From: CAMDTE01 sp034679985
GTDB lineage: Bacteria; Bacteroidota; Bacteroidia; Flavobacteriales; Schleiferiaceae
Direction: 5' to 3'
DNA length: 26,638 nt
Assembly: GCA_034679985.1 (NCBI GenBank)
Contig: JAXITR010000029.1
Span: 1 to 26,638, forward strand
Position 1 is the stretch's first letter. Each line of letters opens with the position of its first letter. This document shows, one piece after another, positions 15,980-23,309 of this stretch. The notes under the pieces were generated by a model, which did no database searches, was not told where the DNA came from, and saw nothing but the letters and a program-made list of their open reading frames with translations. The translations under genes and the position numbers were made by a program.

Positions 15980-16891
15980 ATGAAGCACGCATCGGCTGCC
16001 CCCGTAAACATTGGCCTGGCAACGGCCGATCGCTGGAAAGACTACGCCCTGTTGGACTGCGGAAACGAGTACAAACTGGAGCGCTTTGGGCCGTTGGTCT
16101 TGGCGCGGCCGGAGCCGCAAGCCGTTTGGGCGCCCTCCTTGGAGGCGTCGGAATGGAAAAAACGCGCTCAAGCCACGTTTTCCCGATCCAAAGACAGCCC
16201 GGACAAGGGTTTGTGGACGGTGGCGCCCGGAACTCCGGAGCGGTGGGAAGTGAACTACGCCTTGCAGGACCACAAACTGCGGTTTTCCCTGCAGCGAACC
16301 GGCTTCAAGCACATTGGGCTCTTTCCGGAACAAGCCGAGAATTGGGAATGGATTTACGGCGCGGTGCGCAGCCTGGGCGGGGCCGCAAGCGCTCCCAAGG
16401 TGCTGAATTTATTTGCCTACACCGGCGGCGCTTCCTTGGCGGCGCGCGCGGCCGGCGCAGAAGTTACCCACGTGGACTCCGTGCGCAAGGTGGTGGACTG
16501 GGGACGTCAAAACCAAGACGCTTCCGGATTGAGCGCCATTCGCTGGGTGGTGGAAGACGCCGCGGCCTTTGTGCGGCGCGAAGCCAAACGCGGCAACCGC
16601 TACGCCGGCATTGTGCTGGACCCTCCGGCCTACGGCCGCGGCCCAGACGGCGAAAAGTGGATTTTGGAAGACCACCTGGACGGGTTGCTGCGGGACTGCG
16701 CCCAGCTGCTGGAACCCAACGGTTTTGTGGTTTTGAACCTGTATTCCATGGGGTTGAGCGCCGTGGTGGCGCACACCTTGCTGAACTTGCATTTTGGACG
16801 CAGCGCCGCCCTGGTGGAACACTACGCAGAAGACCCCCACGGAAAAAGACTTCCCTTCGGTACGGTGGCGCGCATCGCACCTTTGCCGTAA
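15980..16891 (+). CDS. class I SAM-dependent methyltransferase, RlmI/RlmK-like (COG1092)
   Basis: The 303-aa protein matches the family of 23S rRNA methyltransferases that contains RlmI and the RlmK half of RlmL. It has a SAM-binding motif LNLFAYTGG (142-150) preceded by GLFPEQAENWEW. The motif IV equivalent is LDPPAYGRGPDGEKW (D214-P215-P216). The N-terminal PUA domain of RlmI is not seen. Instead there is a short N-terminal region of about 100 residues (WKDYALLDCGNEYKLERFG). ATG 15980 was chosen because it lies 5 bp after the radical SAM stop and family similarity begins soon after. The exact base modified, or even that the substrate is rRNA, cannot be told from sequence alone. Confidence 0.82.
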   Translation: MKHASAAPVNIGLATADRWKDYALLDCGNEYKLERFGPLVLARPEPQAVWAPSLEASEWKKRAQATFSRSKDSPDKGLWTVAPGTPERWEVNYALQDHKLRFSLQRTGFKHIGLFPEQAENWEWIYGAVRSLGGAASAPKVLNLFAYTGGASLAARAAGAEVTHVDSVRKVVDWGRQNQDASGLSAIRWVVEDAAAFVRREAKRGNRYAGIVLDPPAYGRGPDGEKWILEDHLDGLLRDCAQLLEPNGFVVLNLYSMGLSAVVAHTLLNLHFGRSAALVEHYAEDPHGKRLPFGTVARIAPLP

Positions 16892-16926
16892 CTTCATCCC
16901 GTCAAACCCAAGCCGAAAGGCTGTAA

Positions 16927-16935
16927 CGTTTTTGC
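16927..16935 (+). promoter_or_regulatory. -7-like box before the cytochrome-b-like gene
   Basis: CGTTTTTGC is followed by CTC and the ATG at 16939, again a 3-nt gap. A TA dinucleotide is present at 16924-16925, 1 bp too far upstream, so the match is imperfect. The TTTGC-NNN-ATG arrangement is the same as at other genes here. Confidence 0.3.
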
Positions 16936-16938
16936 CTC

Positions 16939-17373
16939 ATGTACACCGGATTGCTGCACACCCACCGCCTTTTTGCGTACCTCTTTTTGGCAGCTGCCGT
17001 TGCCGCAGTGGCCATGGCCAAACACGGCTGGCTGCTCAAGCGCACCCAACAAAATGCGTGGGACCGTCGGACCGCACTTTTTGCGTTGATCTTTGGCCAC
17101 CTGCAACTCCTTTTTGGCTTGGCGCTGTACTTTCTGGGCCCCTGGTTTGAGCAATTGACCACCAACACTGCGGAGGTCATGAAGAATACGGATTTGCGCT
17201 GGTTCGCCGTAGAACACATCACCGTGAACCTCATTGGAATTGCCTTGATCACCGTGGGTTACTCCAAATCCAAAAAACAGCCCGACGCCGCTGCGTTTTT
17301 CACGCGCACGTGGTGGATGGGCATTGGCTTGTTGCTCATCCTTTCCCGTATTCCGTGGGAACGCCTCTTTTGA
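16939..17373 (+). CDS. small four-span membrane protein, cytochrome-b-like
   Basis: The 144-aa inner-membrane protein has four hydrophobic segments (about 11-28, 45-66, 89-108 and 122-138). Histidines lie at helix positions typical of heme ligation: H7 and H9 (LLHTHRLF), H54 (LIFGHLQLLFGLALY) and H93 (FAVEHITVNLIGIALITVGYSK). Small Bacteroidota proteins of this pattern are commonly annotated as cytochrome B, but heme binding has not been shown to my knowledge. It lies 47 bp after the methyltransferase gene and 15 bp before hflX. Confidence 0.7.
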   Translation: MYTGLLHTHRLFAYLFLAAAVAAVAMAKHGWLLKRTQQNAWDRRTALFALIFGHLQLLFGLALYFLGPWFEQLTTNTAEVMKNTDLRWFAVEHITVNLIGIALITVGYSKSKKQPDAAAFFTRTWWMGIGLLLILSRIPWERLF

Positions 17374-17388
17374 TACCCGCCGCCCTGC

Positions 17389-18549
17389 ATGATTGAACGC
17401 CAAACCCGGGAAGACCGCGAAGAGCGGTGCATCCTGATCGGAGCCATTACCCGCCTGCAACCGGAAGAAAAGGTTGAGGAGTACTTGGACGAAATGGACT
17501 TTTTGGCGCGAACGGCCGGTGCCACCACCGTGGCCCGGTTCACCCAAAAAATGGACAAGCCGGACTCCTACACCTTCCTGGGGTCCGGTAAAATGGAGGA
17601 AATCCACGCCTACATCCAAGAACACAACATTGATTTGGCGCTGTTTGACGACGAATTGACGCCGTCGCAGCTGAAGAATATTGAACGCCTGTTTGAAATC
17701 AAGGTGATGGACCGCACCAACTTGATTTTGGACATTTTTGCGGCCCGCGCCCAAACCTCCTACGCCCGGACGCAGGTGGAGTTGGCTCAGTACCAATACC
17801 TGCTGCCGCGTTTGAGCCGCATGTGGACGCACCTGGAACGCCAAAAAGGCGGTATTGGGATGCGCGGACCGGGAGAAACCCAAATCGAAACGGACCGTCG
17901 GATCATCCAACAGCGGATTGCGTGGCTGAAGGAAAAATTGGAGAAGATTGACCGCCAGATGGCCACCCAACGCGGCAACCGCGGCGCCTTGATCCGCGTG
18001 GCTTTGGTGGGCTACACCAACGTGGGGAAGTCCACCTTAATGAACGCGCTCAGCAAGAGCGAGGTGCTGGCGGAAAACAAGCTGTTTGCCACCTTGGACA
18101 CCACCGTGCGCAAAGTGGTCATTGGCAACCTGCCCTTTTTGCTGTCAGACACCGTCGGTTTCATCCGCAAGCTCCCCACCCAGCTGGTGGAATCCTTCAA
18201 GTCCACGTTGGACGAAGTGCGCGAGGCCGACGTATTGGTGCACGTGGTGGATTTGGCGCACCCTACCTACGAGGACCAAATCGCTTCCGTAAACTTGATT
18301 TTGGCCGAACTGGACACCCGGGACAAGCCCATCTTGATGGTATTCAACAAGGTGGACGCCTTCCAGGAGGCAGCCGAGCCCGGCGCCTTGGACGCGGTGA
18401 AACGCGCCTGGGAAGACCGGGCCCAGGGCCAAGCCGTCTTCATTTCCGCCACCCAGAAAGACAACTTCGACGGCCTCAAAGACGCCCTTTACGGCTTGGT
18501 CAGCACCCTGCACGCCGTTCGCTTTCCGTACGACACCTTTCTTTACTGA
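17389..18549 (+). CDS. hflX: GTPase HflX
   Basis: Ribosome-associated GTPase that binds the large subunit and, in several bacteria, splits stalled or stressed ribosomes. The 386-aa protein has the HflX N-terminal domain (about 12-115 with YTFLGSGKMEEI and LFDDELTPSQLKNIE). A coiled linker carries the invariant GPGETQIETDRR (160-171). The G domain has P-loop GYTNVGKST (208-216), DTVGFIRKLP (254-263) and NKVD (320-323). The C-terminal stretch is short. ATG 17389 follows the previous gene by 15 bp. A long hairpin downstream ends the plus-strand run of genes. Confidence 0.95.
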   Translation: MIERQTREDREERCILIGAITRLQPEEKVEEYLDEMDFLARTAGATTVARFTQKMDKPDSYTFLGSGKMEEIHAYIQEHNIDLALFDDELTPSQLKNIERLFEIKVMDRTNLILDIFAARAQTSYARTQVELAQYQYLLPRLSRMWTHLERQKGGIGMRGPGETQIETDRRIIQQRIAWLKEKLEKIDRQMATQRGNRGALIRVALVGYTNVGKSTLMNALSKSEVLAENKLFATLDTTVRKVVIGNLPFLLSDTVGFIRKLPTQLVESFKSTLDEVREADVLVHVVDLAHPTYEDQIASVNLILAELDTRDKPILMVFNKVDAFQEAAEPGALDAVKRAWEDRAQGQAVFISATQKDNFDGLKDALYGLVSTLHAVRFPYDTFLY

Positions 18550-18627
18550 CCCCCGGGGTTGTTTTAGGCCCTTTTCAGGCCCCCTCCCGCATGGGGAAGG
18601 TGGGTTTCTATCGCTGACTGCAAGCAC

Positions 18628-18671
18628 GCTCGTTCGAGGAGAGCCGCTGACTCGGTTCTCCTCGAACGAGC
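18628..18671. terminator. long hairpin between hflX and the convergent T9SS-protein gene
   Basis: Perfect 15-bp arms GCTCGTTCGAGGAGA (18628-18642) and TCTCCTCGAACGAGC (18657-18671) are extended by GCCG/CGGT (one G-U pair) to a 19-bp stem with a 6-nt loop. It lies 78 bp after the hflX stop and 6 bp beyond the end of the opposing gene. No T-run follows. Most likely a bidirectional terminator. Confidence 0.75.
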
Positions 18672-18677
18672 TTACCG

Positions 18678-20237
18678 CTAACGAACCAGGACCACGCGTT
18701 GCACGTGTTCGTGGCCGCCTTCCTCGCGCACGCCAACCCAGTACGATCCGGGTTCCAAATGGGACCAATCCACCTCCAGCGCGGTGCCGTTGGGCTGCAC
18801 GGTTTCGCTCCAAATCGGCCTGCCTACCAGGTCGTGAACCCGGAAGGTAACGTCGGCCCGGGGAGCATTGCTCCAAGTCCAGGTAACGCGGCCGGACGAC
18901 GGATTGGGGTGCACTTTTGGCGCTAAGAGTCCCGCCCACTCGTCGGTGGAAAGAAGGGTTTCCAGCGCACACGTTGCAGCACCGGTCTGGTATTCGTTGC
19001 TGATCTCACCGCAGTACTCGCGGAGCACCTCCAAACTGTTGAAGCGGTTGGTTCCCACGCCCACCACGTAGGCAAAATCAAAGCACGCCGTGGCCCCTGC
19101 CGCCAAGTTCTGAACGGGTAGTGTGAGCACGAGGGCGCGGTCCAAGCGGTTGATCATCAGGGTATCATCGAGTGAACCGGTCTTGGACAGCGGATCCCCG
19201 GGCGCGTAGTATTGGGGGACCGTCAGGTTGTTGGGACGTCCCTGCATCATCCACACGCGTTGCTGAAAATCCACCGGCATCGCCAAGGAACTGAACGAGG
19301 TCATGCCCGGATTGTAGCGCAGGCTGCGGTTCAAGGGATGGCTCAATGCGAGCACGCCCATGGCCGGCACCGCCGTTCCGTACCCGTTGGCGGGTTCGTT
19401 CTCAAAATAATTCATGCCGTACACAAAATTCCCGGCCGTGTCCGTGCCCAAGTAGTCGTTGTCTGCCTGCCCAATGTCAAAATCCGCTACCAACCCCACG
19501 TGCAACGAATCTATGGGCGTTGTGCCGGTGTTGGTCACTGTAAATGAAACAAATACCGTTTGGCCGAAAGCGGGACGCACGGAAGCCAAAGGGTGTTCAA
19601 ACATTTCTACCCCTATGTTCAAAGCAGTGGGCGCGTTGTTGTCTGGCTTCGCCACTCCCCGGTCTGAGTAAAGTGCAAAAACGGAGCGCTTGCCGCGCAA
19701 TACGGGGTAGTCTCCTTGTGCCCAATTGTAGGTGTTGTCTGCGGCCCGGTTGGCATAGGGCTGCAGTTGGGGGAATTCGCCCAAGGAAGGATTGCCGGAC
19801 CCTACAAACTGTGCCACCTCCGGCGCAGGCGTGTAGCCCGGGGTATTCCACAACGCGCGGTGCTTGTCTACGCTGTCCTGGGAAACGCGCCAGGTGCGGT
19901 TGTACTTCTGCATGGCAGCAGGCGTTGTGTAGGCCCCCGGTGCAAATTGCGGACCGAAGGTTTTCTGCGGCCCCCCCAGCGTGGACGTGAGCAGTGGCAT
20001 GATTCCGTGACCGGCACCTCCTTGCGGGTAGTACACCCACAGATGAGATTCAAACAAGGTGCTCCACCCAAATCCATAAGGCACTTGGAGGAGGGATTGC
20101 CCGGCCGACGTCCGAAACAACGTTCCGTCTGGGGTCATGGATGCACCCAAATTGCCGACCTGTACTACTTGCGCCCGCAGGGCACTTGCCGACGTCAGGG
20201 CCAACAGTGCGGCCAGGAGTGTTCTTTTCGCTTTCAT
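18678..20237 (-). CDS. secreted protein with T9SS type A C-terminal sorting domain
   Basis: The 519-aa protein has a signal peptide (about 1-22, ending ALRAQ), a large beta-rich region without a recognised domain, and a C-terminal sorting domain beginning at about residue 440 (APKVHPNPSSGRVTW, then VHDLVGRPIWSETV and LEPGSYWVGVREEG). It is therefore predicted to cross the outer membrane through the type IX system and be attached to or released from the cell surface. The middle contains VFVSFTVTNTGTTPIDSLHVGLVADFDIG, an immunoglobulin-like stretch found in many T9SS cargo proteins. Its promoter carries the palindrome shared with the two-component system (20311-20357), so it is probably a member of that regulon. 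Confidence 0.85.
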   Translation of the reverse strand: MKAKRTLLAALLALTSASALRAQVVQVGNLGASMTPDGTLFRTSAGQSLLQVPYGFGWSTLFESHLWVYYPQGGAGHGIMPLLTSTLGGPQKTFGPQFAPGAYTTPAAMQKYNRTWRVSQDSVDKHRALWNTPGYTPAPEVAQFVGSGNPSLGEFPQLQPYANRAADNTYNWAQGDYPVLRGKRSVFALYSDRGVAKPDNNAPTALNIGVEMFEHPLASVRPAFGQTVFVSFTVTNTGTTPIDSLHVGLVADFDIGQADNDYLGTDTAGNFVYGMNYFENEPANGYGTAVPAMGVLALSHPLNRSLRYNPGMTSFSSLAMPVDFQQRVWMMQGRPNNLTVPQYYAPGDPLSKTGSLDDTLMINRLDRALVLTLPVQNLAAGATACFDFAYVVGVGTNRFNSLEVLREYCGEISNEYQTGAATCALETLLSTDEWAGLLAPKVHPNPSSGRVTWTWSNAPRADVTFRVHDLVGRPIWSETVQPNGTALEVDWSHLEPGSYWVGVREEGGHEHVQRVVLVR

Positions 20238-20310
20238 TGCATAAAATTTAACAGTGGAGCTGACGCTAGAATTGTGGGTTTGCCATTTGAATAATTGATT
20301 TTAATTCACC

Positions 20311-20357
20311 GTAAACCTATTGCGTCTGAAAATAAAAAACATGATAGAAAAATATCA
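20311..20357 (-). promoter_or_regulatory. operator-promoter unit 1, driving the T9SS protein gene
   Basis: The palindrome TGATA-N6-TATCA (20342-20357; flanks extend the arms to 6 bp) has its centre 34.5 bp from the centre of a -7 box, TAGGTTTAC on the minus strand (20311-20319, one mismatch from TAnnTTTGC). No TTTG is present at the -33 position, so the promoter looks activator-dependent. Leader to the ATG at 20237 is about 65 nt. Confidence 0.6.
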
Positions 20358-20524
20358 TCTCAGTGGAAAAGTTTCAACGGGTTTCCTGGGATCACGACCT
20401 TATTGTGGGGATTTGGACACCAAGAATCAAGTTCATAAGCGTACACATAATTGGGAAGAGGTCAATTGTGGGGGTATACATTTGAACCAGCCGGTCAAGT
20501 TCAAACGAACTTTTTTCATCTACG

Positions 20525-20571
20525 TGATAGATTTCTATCATCTCCGCTAAATAGATTTGAACGTAATTCGC
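20525..20571 (+). promoter_or_regulatory. operator-promoter unit 2, driving the two-component operon
   Basis: The palindrome TGATAG-attt-CTATCA (20525-20540) is the most symmetrical copy. At the spacing seen in the other copies lies GTAATTCGC (20563-20571), a weak -7 candidate. A better TAGATTTGA (20552-20560) lies 11 bp closer, so the active box is uncertain. The first start codon downstream is at 20598, implying autoregulation of the kinase and regulator. Confidence 0.55.
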
Positions 20572-20597
20572 TGTTGAAACCAAAAAAAACTACAAGC

Positions 20598-20906
20598 ATG
20601 TCAACCAACAGTCACGTAATTACCTTAGATCAAGCGCAAACCATGACCCATGCGTTCCAGAATGCAACACAATTCCAAGGGTTAACGGTTGCCAGTATGA
20701 TTGATAAAGAAGCGTACCAACTGATCATGGATCAATCCGACTGTGTGAACATTCGCACGTATTTCGCCCTGAACGATGACGACAAACTGACCATTGTTGT
20801 GGTGGGTGTTGACGCCAATGGCGCGGACATGACGGATGGAGTGCTCCTCAATCGTGCACTGGATTGCCCCACTACCTGTTTTACAAATTCGGAATTGATG
20901 ATTTGA
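20598..20906 (+). CDS. small conserved protein of unknown function, first gene of the two-component operon
   Basis: The 102-aa soluble protein has no signal peptide or membrane segment. It reads like a Bacteroidota family of small proteins I recognise by pattern but cannot name: an N-terminal ITLDQAQTMTHAFQNA helix, a central Cys (DQSDCVNIRTYFALNDDDK) and a beta-rich LTIVVVGVDANGADMTDG. Two further Cys are in ALDCPTTCF. ATG 20598 was preferred over in-frame codons upstream because earlier codons run into the operator. It follows operator unit 2 closely, and its stop overlaps the next start (TGATG). Its position suggests a role in, or as output of, the signalling system. Function unknown. Confidence 0.8.
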   Translation: MSTNSHVITLDQAQTMTHAFQNATQFQGLTVASMIDKEAYQLIMDQSDCVNIRTYFALNDDDKLTIVVVGVDANGADMTDGVLLNRALDCPTTCFTNSELMI

Positions 20907-21499
20907 TGATTCAAAAATGGTATCCAATCCTGGAATTCATTGCAATAACCTTACTTTTTTGTAGAGTATTATTCAATCTCTTTATAAGGCGTAAATCAAT
21001 CGAAAATCACGTCGAAGTAATTTATTACATTTTTATATTATTACTGAACAACTGGGGGCACATTTTTTTAAATCAAAGTGATCCCCTTTTTCGATTTTAC
21101 CATGCTTTCGCTCCTCTCGGAATAGTTTTATCCGTAAGTTTTTTCAAGAAGCTGAAATTAATCTATTTGGCGCCTTTGGCACTATTGCTGTCTTTGATTA
21201 ATTTGATTTTATATCATTATTCAATCTACTTGATTTTATATATTACAGCGATTTATCTACTTATTTTTAAAGCGAATAAATTGGCTAAATTGAGCAGTCA
21301 TAATATTCAAAAATCCGTGATCTATATTATTTTAGCCATAGACTTGATGTTCTCCATGTCCATCTTAATTCTACGGAAATTTAACTTTGATTGGCAAGCA
21401 GCTCAACTCATTGTTTACATGGGTGCCGGGAATTTAATTGTATTCACCACAACTATTGTTGCACTACATGTCCAACTCAGGAGATTCTTTAATCATTAG
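20906..21499 (+). CDS. multi-spanning membrane protein, candidate sensor partner of the kinase
   Basis: The 197-aa very hydrophobic protein has about six membrane segments (roughly 7-25, 36-52, 68-83, 89-125 as two, 140-160 and 168-192) and no recognised domain. Starting at ATG 20906 it overlaps the preceding stop by 1 bp, and it overlaps the kinase gene by 32 bp, so all are translationally coupled. The kinase has only one membrane segment and no sensory domain. I infer this protein supplies or stabilises the membrane sensing part of the system, much as split sensor kinases do. The gene is strongly AT-rich compared with the first 20 kb. Confidence 0.75.
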   Translation: MIQKWYPILEFIAITLLFCRVLFNLFIRRKSIENHVEVIYYIFILLLNNWGHIFLNQSDPLFRFYHAFAPLGIVLSVSFFKKLKLIYLAPLALLLSLINLILYHYSIYLILYITAIYLLIFKANKLAKLSSHNIQKSVIYIILAIDLMFSMSILILRKFNFDWQAAQLIVYMGAGNLIVFTTTIVALHVQLRRFFNH

Positions 21500-22235
21500 T
21501 TTATTCGCAATTACCTCAACGGCGGCGATTATACTGATAGGCACCTTCACCTTCAGTAGAATAGTACTGCGTAGGTATTCCGCGGTGGTGCACCGGCTTT
21601 ATAACCTAAGCTTTAAAGGCGTTGACACGGAACGGAAACGAATCGCCAGTGAACTTCACGATCAATTGGGCGCACACTGGGTGAGGATGTCCCACAATTT
21701 CGAGCGGCTCAAGACTGAATTGAACGCCGAACAACTCATTGCATTGAACCAATTGGAGGTAGACTATCAGTTGTTCAAAGACAAAACACATCAAATCGTA
21801 GAATTCATGTACCCCAAGGGTCTTGCGACACCGAATTGGAAAACGAGCTTTAAGTCCATGGCACTCCAAATGTCCATGGGCAACGTACGGGTTTTTTTTG
21901 AGTCCCATGCCGTACGGTATCCTTCAGAAAAATTTCTCCACCACGCCTATTGGGCTGTTCAAGAAATACTCACCAACGCCATTAAGCACGCTCACGTATC
22001 GCGGATTCAAATATCAACCGTCGACGAAGAGGATGTATTGAATATTATGGTGGTTTACCGGGCCACTCCCGAAGCTGTGAAATGGATCACGGGGAAAAGG
22101 AATACAAAAGGTGGTTTTGGCACGTTGATCATTGGAGACCGTTTGCGCATCATCGGTGCAAAACAAAAGATCACCGTTCAAGATCAAGTTGTAACGCATA
22201 CGATTAGTGTACCCTATGAAAATTCTGATTCTTGA
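21468..22235 (+). CDS. sensor histidine kinase (HisKA_3 / HATPase)
   Basis: The 255-aa kinase has one N-terminal membrane segment (about 8-33) and no periplasmic or PAS domain. The dimerisation/phosphoacceptor region is RKRIASELHDQLGAHW, with His64 the predicted phosphorylation site, typical of NarX/DesK-type kinases. The ATP-binding domain has an N-box (VQEILTNAIKHAHVSRIQIS) and a Gly-rich GGFGTLIIGDRLRIIGA. ATG 21468 was chosen over the TTG at 21438; it lies inside the preceding membrane-protein gene. The response regulator gene overlaps its 3' end by 20 bp, so the pair is cognate. The signal sensed cannot be told. Confidence 0.88.
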   Translation: MSNSGDSLIISLFAITSTAAIILIGTFTFSRIVLRRYSAVVHRLYNLSFKGVDTERKRIASELHDQLGAHWVRMSHNFERLKTELNAEQLIALNQLEVDYQLFKDKTHQIVEFMYPKGLATPNWKTSFKSMALQMSMGNVRVFFESHAVRYPSEKFLHHAYWAVQEILTNAIKHAHVSRIQISTVDEEDVLNIMVVYRATPEAVKWITGKRNTKGGFGTLIIGDRLRIIGAKQKITVQDQVVTHTISVPYENSDS

Positions 22236-22830
22236 CGACCACGAAGCCATTCGGTTTGTTGTCAAGCAGTACGTGTTGGACGTGCTGCCCAATGCCGAAA
22301 TCTTTGAGTATGCCACAATTCCAGAAGCCCTGGAACATTTTTCACAACGTCTTCCCGTGGATTGTGTGATAAGCGACCTGGAATTGACGGAGGGTTGCAA
22401 CCCGAGCCTTATGGAAACGGCGCGCACAAACGCCAAGCCGGTGCTCATTTTCAGTTCACACGTCAATAAAATGCTCATCGAACTTTTAGAGCGCTACGAA
22501 GTGCCGTGCTACGTTTCAAAGACCTCTGGAATTGAGGCCTTGAAACGGGGCATTCAAGCACTACTGCACGGAGAATCCTACTTCTGCCCCTTGGTCATTC
22601 AAACCAAGCTATCCACAAGTACGTACAAAGAAACGGCCCCTTTGAAGTTGACCAAAGGCCAAATCAAGGTATTGAACGTCATCAAGCAAGGACACAACCG
22701 AAAGTCAGCCGCTGAAATCTTAAAAATATCCGCCACCACGGTTGACAACCACATCGCAAAAGCCCGCGACATTAACGAATGCGATAGCCAAGAGGAATTA
22801 ATGAGGCGGTTTCGTTTTTGGGAAAACTAA
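22216..22830 (+). CDS. response regulator with REC and LuxR-type HTH domains
   Basis: The 204-aa NarL/FixJ-type regulator has an N-terminal receiver domain with acidic pair D7-D8 (LILDDHE), phosphoacceptor D54 (CVISDLELTEG), and a conserved Lys in CYVSKTSG, so it should be phosphorylated by the adjoining kinase. The C-terminal LuxR-type helix-turn-helix runs from about 142 (LTKGQIKVLNVIKQGHNRKSAAEILK), with a recognition helix in ISATTVDNHIAKARDI. ATG 22216 is preferred to GTG 22207 because the receiver begins immediately. I infer it binds the four TGATA-N6-TATCA palindromes at 20342, 20525, 22844 and 23310, which frame its operon. Confidence 0.9.
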   Translation: MKILILDDHEAIRFVVKQYVLDVLPNAEIFEYATIPEALEHFSQRLPVDCVISDLELTEGCNPSLMETARTNAKPVLIFSSHVNKMLIELLERYEVPCYVSKTSGIEALKRGIQALLHGESYFCPLVIQTKLSTSTYKETAPLKLTKGQIKVLNVIKQGHNRKSAAEILKISATTVDNHIAKARDINECDSQEELMRRFRFWEN

Positions 22831-22843
22831 AATCGCTCATAAA

Positions 22844-22890
22844 CGATAGATTTCTATCACGTATTTCTCCATAATACTTGATAAAATTGC
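22844..22890 (+). promoter_or_regulatory. operator-promoter unit 3, driving the Cys-rich small protein
   Basis: The palindrome CGATAG-attt-CTATCA (22844-22859) lies 34.5 bp centre to centre from TAAAATTGC (22882-22890, one mismatch from TAnnTTTGC). The next start codon is at 22912. It begins 14 bp after the response regulator stop, so the downstream gene has its own promoter. Confidence 0.6.
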
Positions 22891-22911
22891 AGGGCATTCT
22901 TAGAAATTCCC

Positions 22912-23214
22912 ATGCAATTTAAAAACACTCCGAATACAACAGGATTGACCTGCAACTGCACCAGCTGGTTGGACCACTGGATGAATAACAACGGCAGCCA
23001 CAGCACGCCCCAATGTTCCGTCATTCAATGCACCACCAAGGCGGTTGTGGGTGGCCGCGTTAAAGCCTGCGACGACGAACACAGCCCTTGGCTCATTGTG
23101 CCGCTCTGCAGCGCGCACAACGCGTCCCATTTTACGGATTGCTTTGATGTGAAAGCATCGGTTCGTCGGAACCCGGTCTCGCCCAACGCGGAGAAGTTGT
23201 GCCGGAAAAAATGA
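22912..23214 (+). CDS. small Cys/His-rich, probably zinc-binding protein
   Basis: The 100-aa soluble protein has C14-x-C16, H22, C35, C40 and C66-x2-H69 in the context CNCTSWLDHW, CSVIQC, VVGGRV and WLIVPLCSAHN. This looks like a small treble-clef or HNH-like zinc-binding fold. The CNCxSWLxHW pattern recurs in small bacterial proteins of unknown function that I recall but cannot name. The HNH catalytic His pair is not evident, so I do not call it a nuclease. It is directly downstream of operator unit 3 and is therefore a likely target of the response regulator. A 28-codon ORF overlaps its stop. Confidence 0.75.
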   Translation: MQFKNTPNTTGLTCNCTSWLDHWMNNNGSHSTPQCSVIQCTTKAVVGGRVKACDDEHSPWLIVPLCSAHNASHFTDCFDVKASVRRNPVSPNAEKLCRKK

Positions 23215-23297
23215 ACCAGCAAATACAATTTGATGGACTCCCCTTTTTTCAACCCAAACCTTCCTTCAAAGACCAAATTCCCGATTTATTGACTTAA
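23211..23297 (+). CDS. possible 28-residue small protein, coupled to the Cys-rich protein
   Basis: ATG at 23211 overlaps the preceding stop in an ATGA arrangement typical of translational coupling, and the frame closes at 23295-23297, just before operator unit 4. It would encode MNQQIQFDGLPFF followed by QPKPSFKDQIPDLLT. It has no membrane segment. It could be a real small protein or chance; conservation would decide. Confidence 0.4.
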   Translation: MNQQIQFDGLPFFQPKPSFKDQIPDLLT

Positions 23298-23309
23298 ATC
23301 GCTCCGGCA

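Larger units (their letters stand above)
20238..20597. other. divergent regulatory intergenic region
   Basis: This 360-bp AT-rich gap holds no convincing gene. It contains two back-to-back operator-promoter units (20311-20357 minus and 20525-20571 plus) separated by about 165 bp in which I see nothing recognisable. Open frames here lack codon bias and overlap the palindromes. Confidence 0.7.

Noticed and set aside
16894..17970. 358-codon minus-strand frame opposite the cytochrome-b-like and hflX genes
   Set aside because: Antisense to two well-supported genes and without domain signal.
20320..20583. Short frames on both strands in the divergent intergenic region
   Set aside because: They overlap the two operator-promoter units and have no coding bias.
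22912..23214. HNH endonuclease call for the Cys-rich protein
   Set aside because: The LCxxHN ending resembles HNH folds, but the catalytic His pair is not evident; only a metal-binding fold is supported.
23211..23297. Toxin-antitoxin interpretation of the Cys-rich protein and 28-codon ORF
   Set aside because: The overlap alone is not enough; neither protein resembles a known toxin or antitoxin family.
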